Source: Ischnura elegans (lineage: Eukaryota > Arthropoda > Insecta > Odonata > Coenagrionidae). From it: DNA of 64,000 nucleotides. Of the stretch, positions 49,701 through 61,700 are shown one piece after another (the first letter of the stretch is position 1; every line of letters starts with the position of its first letter). The stretch spans positions 85,929,030 to 85,993,029 of the forward strand of contig NC_060246.1 in NCBI RefSeq assembly GCF_921293095.1, written 5' to 3'. The notes beneath the pieces are model-generated. The model saw nothing but the letters and a program-made list of their open reading frames with translations. It did not search any database and had not been told where the DNA came from. A program made the translations under genes and the position numbers.

Positions 49701-52700
49701 CTCAGGAGTTGGATTCAACTCAAATCATGATGAAGATGGATCAATAGGGTAACTGAAATTTTTACACTTGGAATTAGAACTACAGTAAGACCCTCTGTAC
49801 AATGAATTTGTTGGGACCAGAAAAATCATAACTTTGCTATAGGGGGCTATTTGCTATCATTGTTTCATAGCTTTTCAGAAGAGCTTCTACTTGGTAGTGA
49901 GAATATGATGTGTGGGTTGCATATTCGCAGGACCAATCACTTATGTATTGTGAATGTTATGCAATGCAAGTTACATAGATTTCTCAGTCTTGTTTCATTT
50001 ACCATAAATTTTCTTACATTAATGATAAAAATGCTATTAATTACAATCAAATATCGCAGCTATCATTGTTTGATAGCTTTTCATAAGAGCTTCTACATAC
50101 TATAATTTTATCCATTGAATATTTATCCATGGCTAAGTTATTTAACTTACAATAGATCACCTATCTTCATTTTATGAAGTTTTTTGATCTACTTTGAAAA
50201 AATGATTTTTCAAAATTAATGCATATTGTTCTTATCTGGCAGGTGGGCCAAACTAGAGGAAAATTTATTGTTGGCTGCTCAGGGTTCAGTCCCAATGGTT
50301 TTCATTCCTACTGTACAAATGTATTCAGACAGAAGTGATAATAGCACTAGTCCTATTGGTGTTATGGGTGGTGAGTTTTCATCTCATAATTTTTAGGGAT
50401 TACATACCATGTGAGCATTGTATTGCTTTAATTCGATTACCATGTCTAATATTTAAATTTTATTTGCAGAGCCAGTGTTGGTGCAAATCAAATTGTGTAA
50501 CCCTCTCAGCATACCTCTCCCCCTTAGTGATATTCGACTACTCTGGACTCATACACCACTCCCTGACCAAAAGTCTGGGTCAAATATTCCGAGCGGCAAC
50601 TTAGTGAATGACTGTGGGTTAGAAACTAGTTCCTCCAGAGAAGATGGCGAAGGTGTTGTGGCTCGAACACAATCTGTATCTTCCCTCGTCTTGGCTCCGG
50701 TTTCAAATCAAGAAGTGAGTATATTTGTGTGGTTGTTCGTTTTCTTATTGTTATTGAACTTTTCCATTGCGAGCTCGGGTGTAAATGGCAACATTGATTC
50801 TATTGGAAGTTGGTTCCCCATTCATCTTAGACCAAAGAGCAAACATTAGCATTACTATGTATGTTATATATAATGCACCTATTTTGTGAGAATAATCTCA
50901 GAAATTTTTATGGTTAGTTGTATTTTTTTCATCGACATGAATTTTTTCTCATGGGGCAATACAAGAAACTGTTTATGATTGGTGATGTGAGTGGCTAGTT
51001 GCCTTTCTTCTGCTAGTTCTCTTGCTCTGAATTCTGGAGCCATCAGTCGGTAGATTAAGATTTCAAAAGTCACAGAAATTTTATTTGTACTATGAATTAG
51101 TATGCATCATTGTTGTGTGCTATAAATTTAAACAGGAGTCTAAAAGTCACTTTTAAATAGGCATCTAAGAGTGCTTTGGCTATATTTACCATCTTGATCA
51201 GGGTGGCCTAAACTTCAGGGCCAAGGCAATGAACCCTTCTGACACTCTTGACCTGAAAACTTCATTTACCCCCCTCTCCCCCCCCATGAAAGAAACAGTT
51301 AACCCTTTTGTCACTAGTGAATGAAGAGGTCATGGGGGATGGGGTTGGTGTGGTGGCTAGAGTGTTGGCTTCCCACCTGGCGCGCTCAAATCCCGGCAGT
51401 GGCGGAGAATTTTCAGAGACTGCCCGATCCCTTTGTGAATGTTGTGTGGAGGATATTTCAAGCGTCCGTCGGATGGGACGTTAAGCCATGGTCCCCTTGG
51501 CACCTTTCGTTAAGAGCAGGCTAATGCAGACACCGGGTTTTTCTCCACCCTTCCTTCCACACCCTTCCCTCATGGCACAAATGACCTCAGCTGTCGGTCG
51601 CCTCCTCCAAATACCATACCATGAAGAGGTCATCTTCTATCCTTGCTTAAAAATTGTATTCTACCCACTTTTTTGCCCCTTATGCTAGCAATAGCAAATG
51701 GATTCTATATATGTATTCATGGTACTACTGGTCTTAGCCATCCTCAGTTTTTGCGGCAAAAATCTTACTTAGATACTTTTTGATTATTGTTTGTAACTCT
51801 ATAGGTATGAAACACCATTTTTTCACAACTTTGTTGCTTTTAGCGATGGGTCAGTGCAGTTACCCTGCCAGATGCATATAATGAAGTAATCCTGCCAGCT
51901 TGCTTACCTTGCTTCCAGAGATGTAGCCCCTGACATTTCTGCAATTGTATGTGTTTGATATCACTATGCCATCATAAAGTGCGAGATTCACCCTCATTGC
52001 ATGGGTCAATGTCCCACACCCTTGAAGTGGGAAACAGTTTTAATATTGCTCTATGCCTCACTTGTAATTCTATCATAATCTGATTAGTAAAATCACAATT
52101 TTGATATAAATCTCTACCAAATCATTATTATAAATGTAAATGTACGAATATATGTAATTCTACAGGTTGTACTATCATTAACACCTCTGTGTATGGGGGA
52201 ACTTCGGATTCAAGGAATAGCATTCAGTTTGTCTAATCCTACACCTGGTGTCCCAGAAGCTTCAACGAAACTGAACCAAAACCCAGTAAATGGGAGCTTA
52301 ACAGTTGAAGGTGGGTATTCTATGATACATAGTTTTGTTCTACAACCTATTTGCTTTTTTGTATCTGTTAGATTTATATAACATCATGATATCATCTCGA
52401 TTGTTCTATCAATTTTCAATCAATGAATTTCTACTTTCTGTACATGTATGTACGTAGGTTATGTCATGTAAATGTGACACTATAACCATGGTTTATATTA
52501 TGTACTCACATTCACTGCCTTGGGTGAATTATGGATGGAAAATTTTGTAACATTTTGTTTATTATTTCTTCAGGCATGCTACCATTTAACATCAAGCGTT
52601 CTTTTACAAAATCCAGCAAAAGTGATTCACAGAAAGAAGTGGTTGATAGGCGACTGCACATAAATGTTTGCAGACCTATGCCTTTGTTACAGGTTGGTGC

Positions 52701-55700
52701 TGCTTATTTTCTCCTTTATGTACTACCGTGATGCTATGTCTCATTACAGTCTTTATGTGTAGCATATTTGATAGTCCCAAAATTTTAAATGTTAGTTATT
52801 CAGCGCTAGGAATTGGTATGCAAGGGACGTAATTATAGATGCCACAGAAAGCCATTTTAGGTTTCAGGGTGGAACGGAAATAAGTCCTGATATTTTCAGG
52901 ATGGTAATTAAGAGAGAATTTTCTCTTCTCTGTTTCTCAGAAGTGATACTAAGTGCTATCTGATCCATGTGACGATTAAAATTATAAAATTTGCTTTAAT
53001 GAGACTAACCATCCTCACGGTTTAGTTTCTGGTATCCCTTATTTAGTTAGCAGGGTGTGTTCCTGTAAGAATTATATTCTATTTTCTCAATTTGTATATG
53101 CAAAATTATTGCAGTTGAAGGGCATGGGGCTGACATAGCCATTTTTATGAATAGGTACATATGGTGGTGTACCACTCAAGAGTGCATAAGACGTTTGCTG
53201 TTATTAATGCTTATTCAAAAGTAATATGCCTATTCAAAAGTAATATGATATCTCTTGTATCTCAGTACATTATTCTATGAGTTGTATCTATTTCGATGCA
53301 GGTTGTCTTCAAAGAACTTCCAACTGAACTAGTGGGTGGTGAGATTAGACGCACGGAAGTTGAAATCTGTAACATTGGACTGAGGTCTTTATCACTGAAA
53401 TCGCTTTATGTTGCGACGCCTTCACCAAATTCATTTTGTTTTGGTTTTGCTGCTCCTCACATAGAAGAAGGAGGTGATACTAAGGCTGGTGGTAAGTGTC
53501 TTCGTACAAGGATGTGGATTATGTGATCATATCTTCTTAGAAATGTATTATAATGAGGGCTTGGAGGAAATAGTAATACTTTGTACTGGTATATTTCATG
53601 GTAATCTAACAAATTGATTTTGGAAGCCTGAATTATTGTTGTATTTATGGCTGTGTGGAATGATCAAATGAATGAGTCTATGGCAGGGGTCTCCAAAATA
53701 CGGCCCGTGGAGGGCTTTCATCCGGCCCGCCCACTCATTTCAAGTAGCGCACGTTTCTCACTTGTTAAACTCTGTGAGACGCCGCTAGGAGCATTGCAGC
53801 ACTGTACTGCCTGTCAAAGTCGCCTTCAACTGTTCGTAAATAAGAAATACGCCACCGGATACTTCAGGAGATGTTGGTATCGAATACTTCAGTCATTGGC
53901 AAATTTTCTATCCGGTCTGCGAGGCGATTCGGAACTTGGAATGTGGCCCTCGTGGCCTAGTAAATTTGAGACCCCTGGTCTATGGTATGAAGATTGCCTC
54001 CTAAATAGGAGCCAATGGCTGAATTATTGGTTTAGTAATAGGCTTTGTAAATGTGCAGTGTCTACCAGTTCTTGCAGTGTCTATCAATTGGCTGGGGATT
54101 TTTATGCTTTGTGGCTCTCGTAATTTTTCCTCACGTTGTGTAGAGTAAATCTTTTGTCAGTCCTGTAAGTATAAAGAGTGATTAAATTGTTTTCCCCTAT
54201 AATTTAATTTTAGGCTAAAATCATAGAAATTAGGAATAAAAAGTCAAGATAATTTGTGGATTTTTCAGATAATAGAGGCTAGCATTAAATTTGTGTAGCT
54301 AAGGTAATGACCTTATTCTTTAATCAATGTTTTAATGGTTTGTCCTTAGCGTAAATCTTTTCACGACCATAGGAAATTTTGCTTTATGGTGGGAAATCAA
54401 CTGATGTTTATTCAATGTTTTAATTTTTCAAGCTATCAATGATGCTTAAGAATTGTATTGTGCCTGGGTTACTAATAGAAAGAAGGTATGAGGCCCATGC
54501 TCAATTACACATATTTGGGCTCAAATGGAAACTATATTATGGAGGTTTTAGAGTGCTCAATTTGCTTGGAATAATCCCTGGAAATGATGCTCACTTAATT
54601 AGCCAAGAGTGCTTGTGTGTTGATAGCTTCTTCAGAATTACATTGGTAAGCTTTCAGTTGACATACTTTGGCAATTGTTTTAAGTATTTTATGTAATCTT
54701 GAAAAAAATTCTTGGTTGTTAATTGTGCGTCATGTGATTGTAAATGTGTTTTTTTACATCCACATTTACCTGGTAAGGTACCAGTTCATTTTTCATAAAT
54801 GGGGTCTTTGTTACTACCATAAATGTGTCATGAGAATATCGGAAAAATATTTTTCAGATACTGTTATTGCCAAGTGGAGGAATGTGCCCCCCGGTGATGG
54901 TTTGACCAAGGATAGATGTCTTCCTCCTGGGGTGTGGAGATTAGGTGTCAATAGCATAGCAAAAAGAGCAAGTGGAGAAACCTTGGATAAGGATGGGCTC
55001 TTGGGTCCTGGTCAAGGTCTCGTTCTTCCAATGTGGGTTCGTGGACCAGAGGGGCAGGGAGAAAAGTCTGTGTCACTCAGTCTTCTTTTTTATTACGAGG
55101 CTGCTGATGATCTTCATGTTGAAACCTCAGGTGTTCAGAAAGGTAGTTTCCAAAGGTTAGTGTGTTCTTCTCTAACTAATAAGATGGTAGATTATTAAAA
55201 AACAGGCTTCTGTAATACATTCTTGATATATTTGTATGGCATCTTCATTAACTGGGCTTTCACAGTGCCCAGTTTGGTCTTTTCAGGAACACATGACTAT
55301 TGTCATCTCAATTCATGGGGAAAGTTGACAGTTCCTCAACCACTTGCACTTAATCATCTGCAAATTCATAGCACATATCATGCCCATTTTGATTATCAGA
55401 AGCCCATCCAAAATTATTTTAGTAAGGTAGAAAAGTTTCAGTAAATTCTCAATTTTATGAGGCAAATAATTTGAAGTTTTGATATTACGAAGTGAAACTG
55501 TCGGTCCAGATGAAAACTCAACGTTAAATGCTTTGTGCATTTGAATGATAAAGTTTAGTTTCGAAATAAGAAAGTTTTTGAAATTGTTGACCTTGACCTC
55601 AATCCCTTGGAAAAAGGGCAAAATATGTAATCAACATCAAAACTACCTAATCAATTAACTCATAGACACAATATTTGATGATACGATAGCGAGAAAATTT

Positions 55701-58700
55701 AGCACCTTGCATTTGGACTTAAGCTTTACGCCTTGTTTTGTACACAAGAATTTTTTCCCAAAAATCAAGCCTCAAGTATTAACCCTTTTAGTGCGGCGCG
55801 CCGATATATTGGCTTTAACCGCTCGGCTGAAAAGTGCGGCACGCCGATATATCGGCTTTTAAGTTATTGTTGTTGAATTTGAGGACATTGAAATAAAAAA
55901 CTTAAATATCAGTAAACGCATAAAAATGTTGTGATTATTGTCCAATTTAATCTCATTAATTAAAAAAAATGCTTAAAGATATCTAAAAAATTAACTACAG
56001 GCATCCCCCGAGTTACATATGTCTCGACTTATGTAAATCCGTACTTACGTAAGTGATAACCGTATATCAAGTGATTACGTTAATCATGAACACATAAGTA
56101 CATATGTTCACGACGTTAATTTTCGAATGCGAGCGCGATGAAGTAGATATTCGCTCATACACCCAATGGTAGAAAAAATATCGAATAGCAACCAATTTTT
56201 TTATGTGCTAAGCATGACAAAGTGACCCATTTTTATCATTCCTTGAAGGTATTTTTATTAATTTCTGTAGAAAAATCGCTTATAAACCCCAAGTCACCAA
56301 ACAACGTGAAAATTTGCAGTTCTGGCGATGGAAGTGGTTGCGATCACTACTGTACAATACAGCTTGTTATGCAGAATACACAGAATACACACCCGAACTC
56401 CGACTTTTAACTATTTAAAAATTGTATCCTTAAGTTTGGACATTTCCATCTGTGGAATTGAAAGAAAATGAAGTTCGAGCAGAAATCTTTATTGCGGAAA
56501 AGAATTGGTTTGTACCCACGTAAAGGCATTAAAATTTTGAGTGTTAGCAATGAACGCTGCGAAAAAGTGAAGAAAAAGTTGACACACGATGTTAATTGCG
56601 TACTTGCTTACATGTTTCTGGCGACTGGGTTACGATGTTGTATTTTGCAAAAATTTTATTGAGCTGCATTTTCTCGTTCTCTCATGTTGTGTGAAAATGT
56701 AAATGAATACTGCGTCATTGAAAGCTTTTCCCCACTAACTTTGTTGCACGTAAATGACTGAGTTGGCTGAATGAAAGCTCACATTAATTTAATTAGCTGG
56801 CGCATTTTGGTTGGCAATGCTCGATATTGTAACCCCACCGTGCGGGGCACATTCGGGGAGGGGGAGATTGGAGGGCAAAAGGGGAGGGCGGAGGTGTAGC
56901 GGGGATATTCCGTGCACCTGGGGCGAGGGAATGGGATTTTGGGAAAGGGTAGGAGGGGGAAGTTTAGGGGTGATGAGACCTGAGACAGGAGCGTTCGGAT
57001 AAAGAAAGCCGTTCGACTGCGTAGTTCGCTCAACATAAATTTAATGAGTTTAAATATGATCATTTACAAATACAAGCAAATCAATAACAAAAGTAACAAT
57101 TAACTTCTTCTCCTTGAATTCAATGAAATACAACGCATAATTCACTATGCTGCACTACAGAAAAATTTCAGTCCTTAACCTAAACCCAAAAAAAAATCAC
57201 GCTACACGTTTTCACATTCATAACCCATACAAAAACCACAAGAAAAGGGGACCAATAAATAAAAAACAAAAAGAAACGGGGGAATGGAAATATGAAACAA
57301 CGAAATAGATATTGCACTGAAATTCACACGGTAATGGGGGGAAGTACTGTCCTCTTCTCTATTTGTGCGGGGGGAATTTTATCAATGTTTTTAATGGATT
57401 CTCTTCTCGACTTGGTGAAGTGGGAATTTTCTTCTGTTCCTTGAGGGGGGGATTGGGGGATGGGATTTCGTGGCTTTTTCTCTTACAGTTTGATGAATTT
57501 TCGGGGCTCTCGATCTGCTGATCGTGGCGATTCGGTTCCACGGCGTATGCTGCTCTGCGTCAACTCCGGCAGGTTCACGAGTGGGAGATGGCCTCTCTGC
57601 GACAGTTGGGAGATCCTTTCATCAGCACCACGAGTCTACCTCGCAACTCCTACTCGTATTGGGCACCCTCTCTCTCTCGGGATCTCTCCACCAACTTTTT
57701 TCTCTGCCTCCCCAAACTCCGCCTACTCTTGGGAGCGTTTTTTGTTGCTTGGAATCGCCAAAAAAGAAAATCATCTAAGCCCCTTTTCCTCCGGTGCACC
57801 ACGTTATATAGCCAATGAGGGGAGGAAACACCAGGGAGGGAGGGGTCAGGAGAAAAAAAAAGGATGATGCACTTGGGGCTGGACGGTCACTTCACCAAGG
57901 ACACGAGGGAGGGGGGGAAACCACGCTCTTCTTCGTCTTAAGAGTTCGACTTGCACACTTTAGGAGGGGGGGGGGAAGCATTACACATTGTGGGGAGGAA
58001 AATAGGGAAACATCAAATGGGGACTCAATGATTCATGACACTCACGCACACATCCACACGGACACATATCAACAGAAAAAAAAAACGGCCTTCCTTTACC
58101 TCGCACTCCCGTCTCATGCGCCACTATGTAAGCGGGCAGAATGCACCGGTTACAATATGCAACTCTCAGACTTTATTAATGTTTATTGATATTGTATCTA
58201 ATAACGTAAGAATGTGCGGTAGAGTTCATGAATATCGTAGTGAATTGAATGAAACTTCACCGAGAATTTTCCGCGCACTTCTCTGCCGAGAATTTCACCG
58301 CGCGGATTGCAATCTCTGAAGCAGTAACGCAAAGGTTCGACTTACATAAATTTCGACTTACGCAGAGTCTGCCGGAACGCATCTCTTACGTAACTCGGGG
58401 GATGCCTGTATATGATGTTTATTTTTCCTAGTTGCTACATTTTATTAAAATACCCTCTGCATTTTTCGACTGCACGGCAGGAAGAAGGATATCACTAAAA
58501 GGGTTAATAAAATGCTCGGAGAAATTCTTTATTTTCCACTCCTAGTTTTCTTTGAAATATTCATCAATATTTAGAAGAACAAAATGTATGAATACCAGTA
58601 TATTTGTTTGTTGTTTATTTCAGAGGCCAACGTCGACCCTGCCATCGTTTAATTAGGCATTCTTGGAAAGTTGACATGCTGGATGCTGTTGAGTTGAGAG

Positions 58701-61700
58701 GAAGAGGTGGGGGGAGCATTGGAGAAGTTTTGCCTGGGTGTGGAAGTAGTCCTCAATCCCTCAACCTCACGCTTAACTTAAAAAATTGCTCACCTTCAAA
58801 TTTGGTTAGTGTAATTAGATATTTTTCTTCCGTTCAGCTTCCATTTTTATAGCTCTCAATTTGATATTTTTGTTTGATTTAAGCCTGGAAATGTTAACTT
58901 ACATGATGGATGATTAAGTTGGACCGGCTCATTACTTGAAGTGTTTCTCCTTATTGAAGACAAAAGGAGAAGACAATCCAATTTTATTTTTCAATTTATG
59001 GATAAAATAAATACAAAATATTCTGATACAAGAGTGGTCTGATGGCTACATCATTGGAAATTGCAGTGCGGTTGAAGCATGAGGTTTAATTGTACTCCAC
59101 TTTTGATGATTTCTTTATTTTGCCTTTATTAAAAGAAATATGGGTTGTTATTTTGTGAATTCAATGCTTTTGGGGAATATTTTGTGACTAACCAAAATCG
59201 AAACAAATAAACTCATTGGCAGATGGTCATTTAACTTGCAACTCAAAGTAATCTGAAGCATTGCAATTTTTGATGGGATATGTAGATATTGCAATGCCAG
59301 TGCATTAAAAACCTTGAGGTGTGGGTCGGTCATGTATTCGTATTCGTGAGTCGGTCATCCTTATTTGTATTAAATAATACATTATGTATTATAAATATTT
59401 ATTGTTTTCCTATATTTCAACCTCTTTTTATCTATTGTAATTTAGACTTTTTTTTGCGTAAGACTTGAAAATGCGTGATCCTGCCTATATTTTGGAAATA
59501 TATTTTCTGCTATCATGGTTTTGATATCCTGTATAGTATACAGAAATCGTATGACCCAATAATGGAAATATAACTTTTTCATAATTTTTAATGTAAAATA
59601 AACACAATATTTTCAAGATATTTATAGACTTATGAAAAAATCCTCAAAAGTGCACAATTAAAAAGGTCATGATGTCTAATCATCTGAAAATAATTTTACT
59701 CAATACTCATTCAATTTCTTTTTTCCTTTTCTTATGCCTGATATTAATTTAATTCTTCACTCAGAGGCCTGGTGTTGGCATGGTATCTGAGGTGCGGTTA
59801 CTGAGGGCATCTCTAGCAAGCCTTCATTGGACCTTAGCTCCAACCAGGCCTATTTTGCCCCTTGGTGAGTGGCTTTGATTTGTCATATTCATGAATATAT
59901 TTTCATGGTAAATCAGTTACTTAAAATTAGTTATTTTTTCATTGCTTGCACCATGTATCACATTTGCCTCCTTCTATTTTAGAGGTAAAACTGGGAGCAC
60001 AGGAGTCCATAAATTTACTGTTCAAGGCGCATAGGTCAAGTAATGAAGGTAAGCAATATGAATTTATTCTGTTTATGCATGCTTTCTATTATTTAGTTCT
60101 TCAATGGATTTGGAATGATTTTTTAAAGTACTCATGTGAATATGATTAAGTTACATTAAGCAAACTACTGTTAAACCCCTACATAAAGAACTTCCATGCA
60201 GTGAAATTTTGTGAAAACCTCCTTATAGTGAAGCCAATGGTCCTAGGTTGTTCCCAGTAGTAATGCATGGAGAAGAGCTGTCCACGATAAACCTCTATAA
60301 TTACGAAACTTAAATGTAATGAAGTGAACATGTGGACTCTCGTGAAGAAAAAAAATTTATTTTAGAAATCATTTTACCTTTTGTTGACATGCAATTTAAC
60401 TTCTTAATTCCTCTTTATCCTAGATTTTCTCTGTATTGTGGTATGGAACCTTGTTTTCATGAAGCAGTATTTAGTTGAAGCATCTAATCTGCGCCATTAT
60501 TGGAAGTAGTTGGAAAAAAATTTCTGTAATTTTGTGATTCATGTTGTACATACACAATTATTTGGAGGGCCCGCCAAAGTTAAAGTTGGTAGACTTGTTT
60601 CTCTAGATACTGGGGGTAAAAAAGGAAATAAAAAGAACTTAAAAAAAGCACCAATCTCTTCCTTATCTGAGTAATTAACGTAGGGTAAGATTCCCTGAGT
60701 ACACTAGCTATCAGAGGCTGTCGATTGAAGGTATGCAGAGATAAACTGTAATTTGCACTGTTTTAAATTTTTTTTTGGGGAGGGTGAGAAAGTCGGGGAT
60801 TTTTTCTCAAAATCACTGTGGTCCCCCATTATGTGCAAAATTCTAGCTATAGCTGTGCTAGTTCTACTGGAAGTGATCAGCTAATTCTATTCATCAGTCA
60901 GTGAATTAGTCATTCCTGCCAGGGATTTTATATGTTATGGACATGCCTTATTTGTTACCGAGGTCAGAATTCCTCATCCCTTATGAAATTTTACTTACTG
61001 ACTTCCCCTGCAACTGCTATATTTATCACACATGTTTCAAACTACATAACAATAAGTTCACTCTTTGCTCATTGTGCGATAACCTAACCTGCAAAGCACC
61101 CTGCATACTGAACCCCCCTTACAATTAAGTCACTATTCATCCAGTCCCTACAAATTCATCATATTGAGATTTTACTGCATATGAAGAGGATATTAAACTT
61201 TAAAAGGTAGCATTTGATGATTAGTATATAGTAATACTTAGAATGTCTATGTGATGATTCAATTCGCTTTTACAAAATCAACAAATTCATTGGAATTAAT
61301 GATCTTTATATATATGACTTCAAATACAAATTTTGACTGCAAAAATTATTTTTACAGTTTAGTATTACAAATAAATCTCTCTTATTATCTCTGTGAAATG
61401 GATTTTAATCTAGGTACATCATATGATGGCTTTCTTTCCAATAAGATTGTTAATGTTTAACATTCATTAATGTTTTTCAGAAGAACTTTTAAAATAATAA
61501 TTCACTTGTCATGTCAATGGTTACTCATATAGGAAATTTTCCTTTTTGTCCAGATTCAAGAGAAGATGAAATTTTGTTCTCTGACGTTGTTCTGGATAGC
61601 TCAGAGGTAAGAATTCTGGATAAGTAATGCTACTTTAATATGTTCTTTAATAATATATTGATGGATTAAATCAATGAAGTGCCTTATGGTTTTGCTATAT

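Larger units (their letters stand above)
55783..58503. mobile_element. piggyBac-like element (outermost of a three-level nest)
   Basis: Ends CCCTTTTAGTG and CACTAAAAGGG are perfect 11-bp inverted repeats flanked by TTAA at 55,779-55,782 and 58,504-58,507, the piggyBac signature. Next to the left end, GCACGCCGATATATCGGC and its near copy form a subterminal direct repeat. Without the nested material only about 310 bp remain and no transposase is present, so it is a MITE. Confidence 0.85.

Noticed and set aside
53647-54123. 158-residue open frame on +
   Set aside because: It runs through the hAT MITE and intron 17 of TRAPPC8; chance frame.
57460-57867. 135-residue frame in a GC-richer stretch
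   Set aside because: It lies within the probable solo LTR and overlaps two other frames; no protein family recognised.
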